In this document: piece by piece, positions 1 through 7,562 of the stretch
Numbering within the stretch: the stretch's first letter is position 1
How the letters are laid out: each line of letters begins with the position of its first letter
NCBI GenBank assembly: GCA_937884995.1
Contig: CAKZZL010000003.1
Coordinates: forward strand, 1-64,000
DNA: 64,000 nt
Reading direction: 5' to 3'
From: an uncultured Clostridia bacterium
Lineage (GTDB): Bacteria; Bacillota; Clostridia; Oscillospirales; Acutalibacteraceae
Made by a program: the position numbers and the translations under genes
Notes under the pieces: generated by a model
What the model was told of the DNA's origin: nothing
Seen by the model: only the letters and a program-made list of their open reading frames with translations
The model's database searches: none

Positions 1-53
<53 letters not shown>

Positions 54-62
54 CATTTATAT

Positions 63-138
63 TCCTCCTTAGCTCAGTCGGTAGAGCACTCGGCTGTTAA
101 CCGAGTTGTCGCCCGTTCGAGCCGGGCAGGGGGAGCCA
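63..138 (+). tRNA. tRNA-Asn (anticodon GTT)
   Basis: A full cloverleaf can be drawn: acceptor TCCTCCT pairing with AGGGGGA, D-arm GCTC/GAGC, anticodon stem CTCGG/CCGAG with loop CTGTTAA (anticodon GTT), T-arm GCCCG/CGGGC with loop TTCGAGC, discriminator G and encoded CCA. It follows the 5S rRNA tail and precedes a terminator, so it is probably the last gene of an rRNA operon. Confidence 0.96.
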
Positions 139-141
139 CAT

Positions 142-174
142 AAAGCCACGCTTAAAGCGTGGCTTTCATTTTAC
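142..174 (+). terminator. Terminator of the 5S-tRNA-Asn operon
   Basis: Perfect 10-bp inverted repeat AAAGCCACGC / GCGTGGCTTT with a 5-nt loop, followed by CATTTT. It starts 4 bases after the tRNA CCA. Confidence 0.85.
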
Positions 175-420
175 CCTAAACCGTTGATATCACTGCGTTT
201 CAGGCGTTTTTATGCTGAATAATATGTATTATTATGTTGTAATTACGCTTGTTTTTCGCACTAAAAAACGGCGTATTTTTTGCTTTTGACCACAACAAGA
301 CCACATCAATGATAACGACGTTGTATGAACAGAGTGCTGAATGCAAAGTTTTCCGAAAATTTTAACGGGAATTGCGCAAAAAAGTCCACAAAAGCGCCTG
401 TTGAGACATGTGAAACGTCA

Positions 421-459
421 CTGTTAACCGAGTTGTCGCCCGTTCGAACCGGGCAGGGA
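421..459 (+). repeat. Partial duplicate of tRNA-Asn 3' half (possible attachment-site scar)
   Basis: Starting with CTGTTAACCGAGTTGTCGCC, this repeats tRNA positions 94-132 with one change in the T-loop region (GAGCC to GAACC) and one near the acceptor. The 5' half (acceptor, D-arm) and CCA end are missing, so it is not a tRNA. A displaced tRNA 3' end is the usual footprint of a tRNA-targeting integrase. No integrase gene remains between the two copies (about 330 bp apart). Confidence 0.75.
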
Positions 460-466
460 GAACTAA

Positions 467-515
467 AAAAATAAGTCCATTTTATCTGATGACAAAGTGA
501 ACTTATTTTATTTTA
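467..515. terminator. Inverted repeat, probable terminator for the minus-strand PnuC-like gene
   Basis: ATAAGTCCATTTT pairs imperfectly with AAAGTGAACTTAT around a ~10-nt loop, with A-runs on the left and T-runs on the right. It could stop transcription from either side; the gene ending at 634 on the minus strand is the likely user. Confidence 0.5.
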
Positions 516-633
516 AATTCATTTTTTGAAAGGAATCCGCTTGTAGCTTGAAAAGATAAGTATCTAAAAAATCTATTTTTGAAAAGAAACTTTCACAAAA
601 AATGTCATAATTGTAGATTGACAACGTGAATTG

Positions 634-1866
634 CTAAAATGATAATTTCTTTTCTTCCGGTTTATGTGTCTTTATATACTTTGTCCATTTTATAAAACCA
701 TATGTTGAGTTTGTAAGATATCCAAGTTTGAGAATGAGAAGAACCCATTGCCCTGAAAGGATATTGATGATACCTTCCAAAATTGCATCAATAAACCATG
801 CAATCCACTGTTCACGGATTCTGAAGAATATAAAGAGGCCGTTGCATATTGCAACTGCTGTCACGCATGCATCAAGATAGCAAACAATTACCTCAAGTGT
901 TTCATTTCCGTGGAACAAATCCGTACCAAAGTCAAGAGTCGTAAGGAAATAGCCAACACCGGCAGTCCATACTATAATACCGAGAATAATCAAAACCTCT
1001 GCAAGTCCCGACAAAGTTCTTACTTTGGTAAGTTCCTCTTCCTTTTGGTCAGGATGTTTATGCCAGTTTATAAAGCTGATAATATCAATCGGTATCCAGA
1101 AGAAAAGGGTAGAGATCATTGTTGCAAATCTGTATGCAAGAACCAGACAAATGCTTATCTCCGTGATTTCGACAAAGAGCGAAACGATGAAATTCCACTT
1201 GCTTTGTTTTGAAATCAACAATTCACATAATATATTAAGGAAAGTGTCAAGCAGGTAGAGAATCATTATATATAACCCGTTTACACCATTGCAACTTTCC
1301 TCGGGGAATATAAGTGAGAAAATACTTGCAAGGACCAAAATGGATAAAAACCAGCATTTTTCATATCTGCTGAATGCTTTATCCCAGACGGTCATAATAA
1401 AGAAACCTATGGCAGCAAGGCCACATGCGATGGCAATTCCAAAAGTTACGGAATTTGCATTAAAGCGGCTGTCCATAGCTGCTTTATTAATTTCTTTTAT
1501 GTCTGCTTCATAAGGCATTGCTACCTTAAATCCTTCATCATTAAAATATACATAGGCATCTATTTCAATATCATCATCAGTTAAGGCTTCCCACTCTTCA
1601 TATGTATAAGTGACAACCATGATGACAGAGCCGTCCTTGTCTGCATATTTAACTTCACATTTTGTGGAGTCTTCGTCATAATCCTCTTCCTCCGCAGTAG
1701 TCTGACGATAGAATGTCTCCTTACCACTGAGCCTGTATGTATTGTCTGTACCGAAGACACCCGAAAAACCTTTGATTGCAAAAATCAGAGTCATAACGCT
1801 CAAAATTATTACAAGTGTAATCTTTATGTACTTTATCGTTTTAATAGAAAATGAGCTTTTTTTCAT
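634..1866 (-). CDS. PnuC-like multi-pass membrane protein (putative NMN/vitamin transporter family)
   Basis: 410 aa. One N-terminal membrane segment (about 13-35) is followed by an extracytoplasmic acidic region of about 90 residues and then some seven or more membrane helices. The C-terminal half has PnuC-type features: a W-N-F segment before a long helix pair, a helix ending in INWHKHPD, then REQWIAWF and a final GQWVLLILKLGYLTNSTYG-like helix. PnuC proteins carry nicotinamide mononucleotide or related vitamins across the membrane, usually at ~200-250 aa, so the extra N-terminal domain is unusual. Single gene with its own promoter; GGGGG lies upstream of ATG. The family call rests on pattern memory only. 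Confidence 0.55.
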   Translation of the reverse strand: MKKSSFSIKTIKYIKITLVIILSVMTLIFAIKGFSGVFGTDNTYRLSGKETFYRQTTAEEEDYDEDSTKCEVKYADKDGSVIMVVTYTYEEWEALTDDDIEIDAYVYFNDEGFKVAMPYEADIKEINKAAMDSRFNANSVTFGIAIACGLAAIGFFIMTVWDKAFSRYEKCWFLSILVLASIFSLIFPEESCNGVNGLYIMILYLLDTFLNILCELLISKQSKWNFIVSLFVEITEISICLVLAYRFATMISTLFFWIPIDIISFINWHKHPDQKEEELTKVRTLSGLAEVLIILGIIVWTAGVGYFLTTLDFGTDLFHGNETLEVIVCYLDACVTAVAICNGLFIFFRIREQWIAWFIDAILEGIINILSGQWVLLILKLGYLTNSTYGFIKWTKYIKTHKPEEKKLSF

Positions 1867-1896
1867 ACTTTGCCCCCTGCTTGTAAACTAAGAAAA

Positions 1897-1926
1897 ATTA
1901 TATAACAGGCATTGTTTTTATGTCAA
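1897..1926 (-). promoter_or_regulatory. Promoter of the PnuC-like gene
   Basis: On the minus strand, TTGACA (1926-1921) and TATAAT (1902-1897) are separated by 18 bp, about 30 bp before the start codon. Confidence 0.75.
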
Positions 1927-1935
1927 ATGAAAATA

Positions 1936-1964
1936 TTGAACTTTTTTGCTCTATGTGTTAGTAT
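1936..1964 (+). promoter_or_regulatory. Promoter of the PHP-domain gene
   Basis: TTGAAC (1936-1941), a 17-bp spacer and TAGTAT (1959-1964) precede GAGGTG and the ATG at 1982. It is divergent from and very close to the PnuC-like promoter. Confidence 0.6.
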
Positions 1965-1981
1965 TTTAGCGAGGTGATTTT

Positions 1982-2692
1982 ATGTTCAGATATGAAACTC
2001 ATTGTCATACAAGCGAATCAAGCGCCTGCAGTCACATATCTGCAGCAGACCTTATAGATTTCTATAAAGAGGCAGGATATGATGCAGTAATAATCACAGA
2101 TCATTTCCTGAACGGAAATACAACTGTGCCAAAACACCTGCCGTGGAAAAAACAGATAGAACTTTTCCTTAAGGGATATAAAAATGCTAAGAAGCGCGGT
2201 GATGAAATCGGTGTAGATGTCTTTTTGGGTTGGGAAGTCAGCACAGGAGGAACGGATTTCTTAACATACTGTCTTGATGAGAAATGGCTGATAGAGCATA
2301 AAGATTGTGATAAGATGAGAATCAGTGACTATTGCGATTTGGTAAGAAAGTCTGGCGGATATATAGTTCAGGCTCATCCCTTCAGAGAAGCGGACTATAT
2401 AGAACTCATCAGACTTTTGCCCAGACACGTTGATGGTGTTGAAGTAATAAATGCCTGCCGTACGGATTTTGAAAATGCAATGGCCGACCAATATGCGGAT
2501 AATTACTGCTTAAAAAAATTCGCCGGAACAGATAATCACCATGGTATGCGTGAAAAACTGGCTGCAATGGAAACATCGACAAGAATGAATGATGACAAAA
2601 GTCTTATTCAGGCAGCATTGAGTGGCAGTTGCAAAAATGTGCTATACCGTGTAAATAAGGAAAATGGGAAAATATTACTTGAGGAGATATAA
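1982..2692 (+). CDS. PHP-domain metal-dependent phosphoesterase
   Basis: 236 aa, a single PHP domain. The metal ligands are visible in order: HCHTSESS near residue 7, ITDH near 38-41, a Glu in GWEVS near 83, AHPFRE near 139 and GTDNHHG near 181. Family members hydrolyse phosphoester bonds in small molecules or nucleotides using a trinuclear metal site; the substrate here cannot be read from sequence. Length is normal for stand-alone PHP enzymes. It is monocistronic between its promoter and a strong terminator, with GAGGTG seven bases before the ATG. Confidence 0.88.
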   Translation: MFRYETHCHTSESSACSHISAADLIDFYKEAGYDAVIITDHFLNGNTTVPKHLPWKKQIELFLKGYKNAKKRGDEIGVDVFLGWEVSTGGTDFLTYCLDEKWLIEHKDCDKMRISDYCDLVRKSGGYIVQAHPFREADYIELIRLLPRHVDGVEVINACRTDFENAMADQYADNYCLKKFAGTDNHHGMREKLAAMETSTRMNDDKSLIQAALSGSCKNVLYRVNKENGKILLEEI

Positions 2693-2696
2693 GAAA

Positions 2697-2750
2697 AAGA
2701 CTGTGGATTTCGGCAGATTTTTTGCCGTTTTTCACAGTCTTAATATTTTT
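2697..2750 (+). terminator. Terminator after the PHP gene
   Basis: AAGACTGTG...CACAGTCTT outer stem and CGGCA/TGCCG inner stem, followed by AATATTTTT. Confidence 0.85.
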
Positions 2751-2844
2751 AATAATATAATAAAAAGCACATTTATGCACCGAATATAGACCATTCGATG
2801 TGGTATATTGGTATATATCAAGTAAATACCAAAGGAAGAAAATT

Positions 2845-3031
2845 ATGGAGACAATCAAATTCGGTCAATACTTCAACAATTTTGACGTAAAAGGAAAGAA
2901 ACAAAGGCTTTAATTTTGAGCAAGAATACTATTGAATTAATGCAGTATGACAACACGGATGAAGATTCAACTTTGTCTACATCGTTGATTGCGCGATCCG
3001 TCCCGCTTTGTGGATAAATCTGCAATCCTAA
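2845..3031 (+). pseudogene. Decayed remnant of a DUF6273-like protein
   Basis: An ATG at 2845 opens METIKFGQYFNN and stops after 22 codons. In another frame, 2984-3031 encodes VDCAIRPALWINLQS then a stop. An N-terminal IKFGxY and a C-terminal RPALWINL are the two ends typical of DUF6273 proteins, but only about 180 bp separate them here. The middle is deleted and frameshifted. It sits between two terminating transcription units and is almost certainly non-functional. The family assignment is from memory of the two end motifs. Confidence 0.6.
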
Positions 3032-3043
3032 ATCGCCAAATCA

Positions 3044-3397
3044 TTACTCATCCGCATTCTGCCTTATCTTTTTCAAAATTTTATCATATTGGTCATACAT
3101 TTTCTGAACTTCGTTTTCCATTAGATAGTAGTGCTTTATATACGGAATCAGCAGGATAAGTATGGCAATAAAGAGGGCAAAGGTTGCAAGTTGCTTTGAA
3201 ATGTATGCCAGGATAATGGCCAAAAAAGCCATGATAGCGAAAAGAATCGTCACCATAAGGTGTATGAGTCTTTCATGCTGAAAAAATTCTATTTGTTGCA
3301 AATGCTCATTCAAAAGATCGCTCCAGTCTGTATTGGGGCGGTCTTCATTTATTATTTCGTCAATTCTTTTCCTGTAGGACAGAATACGTTTTTTCAT
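3044..3397 (-). CDS. Small two-helix membrane protein of unknown function
   Basis: 117 aa from the ATG at 3397, chosen because GGTGA lies five bases before it; a GTG at 3406 has no properly spaced site. Charged N-terminus (residues 1-42, predicted cytoplasmic helix), two adjacent hydrophobic helices (about 45-63 and 66-85), then a charged helical tail. It lies 12 bases after the hydrolase stop codon on the same strand, so the two are probably co-transcribed. I do not recognise a named family; similar small proteins are common in Clostridia. Confidence 0.7.
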   Translation of the reverse strand: MKKRILSYRKRIDEIINEDRPNTDWSDLLNEHLQQIEFFQHERLIHLMVTILFAIMAFLAIILAYISKQLATFALFIAILILLIPYIKHYYLMENEVQKMYDQYDKILKKIRQNADE

Positions 3398-3409
3398 CTT
3401 CTTCACCCG

Positions 3410-4363
3410 TTATATATATTTATCAATATATTTTTTAACCTTATTTTGATAACTTTCCGGATCTATGAAATATGATGCAGCATGTTTTGCCCCGTCAACA
3501 ATAAGTAAATCTTTGGGTGCTGAGCATGCATCATAAAGCTCATAAACCATGGATGTAGGTACGAAATCATCGTCTCCGCCATGTATAAACAGCATGGGAA
3601 CTTTTGCATTTTTTACAGCCAGAATAGGATTGGCCATATCAAATGAATAGCCTGCACGCTTGCTGTTTACAAGATTCACAAAAGAAAGCCATGGTTCAGC
3701 CGGAATATGCACATAATATGGGAAACAATAGTTAACTTCATCATTTGCGCTTGTATATGCACAATCGGAGACTATAAACTTGACATTTTCAGGCAGCGAA
3801 GGCTCTCCGCTCATCATACAAACAGTGGCACCGCCCATAGATATGCCGCATACGATGAAGCGTATATCTTTGCCGAACTTTTCCATATAATAGTCAAGCC
3901 AGAGTAGACAATCCTGGTATTCGTAGTATCCGAAACCTATGTAGTCGCCTTCACTGTTTTGGGTTGCACGCTGTTCAACCAGGATTACATTAAATCCGAG
4001 TTCATGATAAAAACGTGACTGCAAACCATAGTCACCATAGATGCTCCCTCTGTAGCCATGTGCACAAAGGACATATACATCAGATTCTTTTTCTGCAGGC
4101 AAAAAGACACTGCGCATTTTCTTGCCGTCAAAACTTGTCATGGTAAATTCTTCCGCACCATGGTCCAAAACCCATTTTTCATTTTCATCAAGTTTTTCTT
4201 TTGAAAAATTAGGATCTTCTTCAGGTGAGAAAAACTTAAAGGCTTTCTGCATTATTTTTGCATCTCTGTCAACTGCCTGGCTTGCAAGCAAACCGCCTAC
4301 GCCCACAAAACTTGCAGCGGCAAGACCCAGGATGTTAAGCCCTATTTTAACTGATTTTTTCAT
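3410..4363 (-). CDS. Membrane-anchored alpha/beta hydrolase
   Basis: 317 aa from the ATG at 4363; AGGA lies about 11 bases before it, while the GTG at 4372 is too close to that site. An N-terminal hydrophobic segment (about 5-27) acts as anchor or signal. The catalytic domain has CAHGYRGS (oxyanion loop), the nucleophile elbow GISMGG, an acidic residue in HGGDDDFVP and a final His in GAKHA. It resembles the BAAT/dienelactone-hydrolase-like S9 group of secreted or surface hydrolases. Substrate unknown. First gene of a two-gene unit with the small membrane protein downstream. Confidence 0.82.
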   Translation of the reverse strand: MKKSVKIGLNILGLAAASFVGVGGLLASQAVDRDAKIMQKAFKFFSPEEDPNFSKEKLDENEKWVLDHGAEEFTMTSFDGKKMRSVFLPAEKESDVYVLCAHGYRGSIYGDYGLQSRFYHELGFNVILVEQRATQNSEGDYIGFGYYEYQDCLLWLDYYMEKFGKDIRFIVCGISMGGATVCMMSGEPSLPENVKFIVSDCAYTSANDEVNYCFPYYVHIPAEPWLSFVNLVNSKRAGYSFDMANPILAVKNAKVPMLFIHGGDDDFVPTSMVYELYDACSAPKDLLIVDGAKHAASYFIDPESYQNKVKKYIDKYI

Positions 4364-4436
4364 AAAAAACACCGTCCTTTATGCATATTATGGCACAAGA
4401 ATTTAAGACAGTCAACAAAATCGTAAGCCATATTTA

Positions 4437-4466
4437 TTGACAATAAGAAAGGCTGAATTATATAAT
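4437..4466 (+). promoter_or_regulatory. Promoter of murT-gatD
   Basis: Consensus TTGACA (4437-4442), 18-bp spacer, consensus TATAAT (4461-4466), thirty bases before the murT ATG. Confidence 0.85.
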
Positions 4467-4495
4467 AAAGCTATATTAAGTATTTGAGGTGCGAA

Positions 4496-5869
4496 ATGAG
4501 AAAAATACGTTTTTTTATTGCTCTTATTGCAGCTAAAATCATATATTTTATAGGGAAACCTTTTGGTAAATCAACAAATCTTCCGGGCGAGCTGATGCTG
4601 AAAATTTGTCCGGACAGTCTGTCATTATTCAGGATGCCACAAACCACAATTTGTGTAACGGGTACAAACGGAAAGACTGGAACATCCAATCTGCTCAGCA
4701 ATATAATCCGGAAAAGCGGAAAAAGTGTAGTTAATAACTCAAAAGGTTCAAATATGGCTCCGGGCCTCGCATCAGCGCTTGCTGCAGACTCGACAATGAC
4801 AGGCCGTATAAAGTCTGATATTGCTGTGCTTGAAGTAGATGAGAGATCTTCCCAGTTTATATATACAAAATTCAAGCCCGACTATATTCTTTGCACCAAT
4901 CTCTTCAGGGATTCCATTATGAGAAACGGGCACAGTGAGTTCATATTCAATAAAATAAATGACTATTTAAGCCCTGAAACAACCCTTATACTTAACGCTA
5001 ATGACGGCATATCCGGAATGCTTGGCGAAAAGGTATGCAAACGCATATATTATTCCGTAGAAAAAACAGAAAGAAGCAGCAAAAACTGTCAGGATACAGT
5101 TTGCGATCTAATAGCATGTCCCAAGTGCCACAGAAAACTTAATTATGAATATTACCACTATAACCATATCGGAAAATTCAAATGTGACAATTGCGGATTT
5201 GAGATGGAAAAGAGCAAATATTATGCATCCGATGTTGACTTTTCAGAAGGAAAATTCTGTTTCAACGAAGAAGGTAAAGCAGCAAGAGAAATCCCCTTCC
5301 AAAAAGGAAATTTCTTTAATGTTTTCAATATAACCGGCGCTGCAAGCGTATGTAGGGAAATAGGAATTGATATTGACACAATTATCAAGGGAATTGATGA
5401 TTTATCATCAAAAACCGGACGATTTAAGAGTGAAAAATTCTCGAACATAGAGATTACGTCAATGCTTTCCAAAAATCAGAATCCGATTTCGTGTTCGCAA
5501 AGCTTAAAATACTTAAACAGCACACAAGATGACATGGATGTTGTTTTGCTGATTACGGACTCTAATGACAAAGCCCACGGGCATGAGGATATATCATGGC
5601 TTTATGACACGGATTTTGAGCCATTGAAAGATGAAAAAATCAAAAATGTATATATAGGCGGAATCAGATCCTATGATTTGGCTCAATGCCTTGATATAAA
5701 GGGAATACCCACTGATAAACTTCTTTTGTTTGAAAGTTATAAGGAGCTGGCAGACAAGCTTTGTAAAGATGCATCTCCTGACAGAAAGATAGTTATATAT
5801 TTCGAACTTTATGCCACATCCGTTGTTAAAATGATCAAGACAAAAATGGGAGAAAGGGGAGATAAATAA
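4496..5869 (+). CDS. murT: MurT, Mur-ligase-like subunit of lipid II isoglutaminyl synthase
   Basis: 457 aa from the ATG at 4496, preceded by GAGGTG; the TTG at 4484 would place the ribosome site inside the gene. MurT with GatD amidates the D-Glu of lipid II to D-isoglutamine in Gram-positive peptidoglycan. Visible: an N-terminal hydrophobic segment, the ATP-binding loop GTNGKTGTSNLL near residues 56-67, the MurT-specific zinc ribbon with two CxxC pairs (CPKC and CDNC) near 200-235, and the C-terminal DUF1727 region with HGHEDISWLYDTDFE where most family members have DGRDVSWIWDxDFE. The stop codon is followed immediately by the gatD start, so the two are co-translated. Confidence 0.93.
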   Translation: MRKIRFFIALIAAKIIYFIGKPFGKSTNLPGELMLKICPDSLSLFRMPQTTICVTGTNGKTGTSNLLSNIIRKSGKSVVNNSKGSNMAPGLASALAADSTMTGRIKSDIAVLEVDERSSQFIYTKFKPDYILCTNLFRDSIMRNGHSEFIFNKINDYLSPETTLILNANDGISGMLGEKVCKRIYYSVEKTERSSKNCQDTVCDLIACPKCHRKLNYEYYHYNHIGKFKCDNCGFEMEKSKYYASDVDFSEGKFCFNEEGKAAREIPFQKGNFFNVFNITGAASVCREIGIDIDTIIKGIDDLSSKTGRFKSEKFSNIEITSMLSKNQNPISCSQSLKYLNSTQDDMDVVLLITDSNDKAHGHEDISWLYDTDFEPLKDEKIKNVYIGGIRSYDLAQCLDIKGIPTDKLLLFESYKELADKLCKDASPDRKIVIYFELYATSVVKMIKTKMGERGDK

Positions 5870-6574
5870 ATGAAAGACCTGAAAATAGAAATCCTTTATC
5901 CCGAATTTAATAATCTTTTCGGAGACAGGGGCAATTATGAATATCTGAGCAAAAAATTAAAATCGGCAGATTGCAATATTCAGCTTTTTGAGACATCACT
6001 TTATGAAAAACCCGCTTTTGCAAGTCAGGATATTGATATTCTCCTCATAGGTCCGTGTACGGAAAGTGCTCAAATTCTGCAGCTTGAAGAACTTAAAAAA
6101 TATAAAGGAGAGATATCAGCCCGAATTGACAGTGAGAAAGTCACTCTAGCAACCGGCAATGCTTTTGAACTTTTCGGACAATATATAGAAAGGGCGGACG
6201 GCTCAAAAATTGAATGCCTTCAGTTCTTCGGACATTATGCAAAACAGTTTTCAAGATTGAGATTTAACGATAATGCCGTAGGAACTTTTGAAAACATGAA
6301 GATAGTGGGCTTTAAGAACCTGCTGAGCCACAGCTACGGAGAACTTGAATATCCTTTCCTGAAAATGATGAATGGATCAGGGATGAACCCCGATACAGAT
6401 ATTGAAGGGATTCATAAGAATAACTTCTTTTCAACATATCACACAGGTCCGATTTTGCCGCTTAATCCGGAATTTTGTGATTATCTCATAAGATTGTGCG
6501 ATGAAGAATATATCCCGCATGAACTTGAGTTTGAAAAGAAAGCATATGAAAAAAGACTTGAAGAACTGACATAA
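5870..6574 (+). CDS. gatD: GatD-like glutamine amidotransferase subunit lacking the catalytic cysteine
   Basis: 234 aa. It opens with IEILYPEFNNLFGDRGN, the GatD/CobB-CobQ-like signature, and ends with YHTGPILPLNP (His191 plus the GPxLPxNP motif). In working GatD the nucleophile sits in a CGGYQxLG-like motif; here the aligned stretch is LATGNAFELFG (residues 93-103), with Gly where Cys should be. The GGGQD motif is also altered, to GPCTE. Glutaminase activity is therefore doubtful, although pairing with MurT is intact (immediate start after the murT stop). It may use free ammonia, act as a structural partner, or belong to a divergent clade. Confidence 0.85.
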   Translation: MKDLKIEILYPEFNNLFGDRGNYEYLSKKLKSADCNIQLFETSLYEKPAFASQDIDILLIGPCTESAQILQLEELKKYKGEISARIDSEKVTLATGNAFELFGQYIERADGSKIECLQFFGHYAKQFSRLRFNDNAVGTFENMKIVGFKNLLSHSYGELEYPFLKMMNGSGMNPDTDIEGIHKNNFFSTYHTGPILPLNPEFCDYLIRLCDEEYIPHELEFEKKAYEKRLEELT

Positions 6575-6589
6575 AATTATATAATTTCA

Positions 6590-6623
6590 GGGCTGTGTAT
6601 TCCGCTTGGTTTACACAGCCTTT
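6590..6623 (+). terminator. Terminator after murT-gatD
   Basis: GGCTGTGTA / TACACAGCC stem with a 12-nt loop, followed by TTT. Confidence 0.8.
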
Positions 6624-6707
6624 GCATATGCAAAAAACGGCAATGAGCTGAAATGACTTTTCGGTTCTTTTTTTGCCTGAAAATATGACCTAAATCTCAA
6701 TTTTATC

Positions 6708-6736
6708 TTGTATTATCAATGCTTTCTTGCTATAAT
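6708..6736 (+). promoter_or_regulatory. Promoter of the rlmB gene cluster
   Basis: TTGTAT (6708-6713), 17-bp spacer, TATAAT (6731-6736). A GAGGAGA ribosome site precedes the ATG at 6781. Confidence 0.75.
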
Positions 6737-6780
6737 AAAATGATAAATAATGTGTTATTATGCCTTAGAGGAGACCTGCA

Positions 6781-7542
6781 ATGGAAAAATACGATAAATA
6801 CAACGAGGAAAGGCAGAAAAATCTGATAATCGGACGAAATGCCGTTGCAGAACTTTTAAGAGCAGACAGGGAAATTGATACTCTTTTTGTTTCAAGAGGA
6901 GAAAAGGCAGGCTCGATAGGAAAACTCATTGCAGAATGTCGTGAAAAAGGTGTTGTAATCAAAGAGGTTGATAAAAAGAAACTTGACTTTATGTGCAGCC
7001 ACTCAAACCACCAGGGTATTATCGCGGAATGTGCTTCTCATGAATACTCAACAATCGAAGATATTTTGCAGGATGCTGAAAACAGAAATGAAGACCCTTT
7101 TATAGTGATATGCGACGGCATAGAAGATCCTCATAATCTCGGCGCTATCATAAGAACAGCGGAAGCTGCAGGCGCCCATGGGATAATAATTCCGAAAAGG
7201 CACAGCGCATCTCTTAACTATACAGTCGGTAAGACAAGTGCGGGTGCTCTTGAATATATGAAAGTCGCGCGGGTATCAAACCTAGCATCAACCATAGAAA
7301 GCCTGAAAGAAAAGGGAATATGGATATATGTGGCAGACATGGACGGCAGAGATATAAAGGATGTTGATTTCAGCGGACCGCTTGCTTTGGTAATCGGTGC
7401 CGAAGGAGACGGGGTCGGCAGACTTGTAAAAGAAAAATCTGACTTTATCGTTTCATTGAATATGAAGGGAAGACTAAACTCCCTTAACGCATCGGTTGCG
7501 GCAGGCATATTAATGTACGAAATTTCATACAGACGAAAATAA
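6781..7542 (+). CDS. rlmB: 23S rRNA 2'-O-ribose methyltransferase, SpoU/TrmH family (RlmB-like)
   Basis: 253 aa. N-terminal substrate-binding domain (IIGRNAVAELL, HSNHQGIIAE), then the SPOUT knot domain with motif 1 GIEDPHNLGAIIRTAEAAG (about 117-135), motif 2 IGAEGDGVGRLV (about 206-217) and motif 3 SLNASVAAGILMYE (about 235-248). It methylates a guanosine ribose in 23S rRNA using SAM; RlmB acts at G2251 in E. coli, but paralogues exist, so the site is inferred. First gene of a run of RNA-modification genes. Confidence 0.92.
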   Translation: MEKYDKYNEERQKNLIIGRNAVAELLRADREIDTLFVSRGEKAGSIGKLIAECREKGVVIKEVDKKKLDFMCSHSNHQGIIAECASHEYSTIEDILQDAENRNEDPFIVICDGIEDPHNLGAIIRTAEAAGAHGIIIPKRHSASLNYTVGKTSAGALEYMKVARVSNLASTIESLKEKGIWIYVADMDGRDIKDVDFSGPLALVIGAEGDGVGRLVKEKSDFIVSLNMKGRLNSLNASVAAGILMYEISYRRK

Positions 7543-7562
7543 ATCTTCAGGGGGACAGTTTT

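Larger units (their letters stand above)
175..633. other. Non-coding stretch after the rRNA/tRNA operon
   Basis: No convincing gene. The stretch holds a truncated copy of the tRNA-Asn 3' half (421-459) and a transcription-terminator-like repeat (467-515); both are listed separately. The remainder is AT-rich with nothing recognisable. Confidence 0.6.

Noticed and set aside
175..420. Riboswitch or small RNA after the tRNA
   Set aside because: No conserved secondary structure or promoter could be supported by eye.
421..459. Second tRNA-Asn gene
   Set aside because: Acceptor 5' strand, D-arm and CCA are missing; only the 3' half is duplicated.
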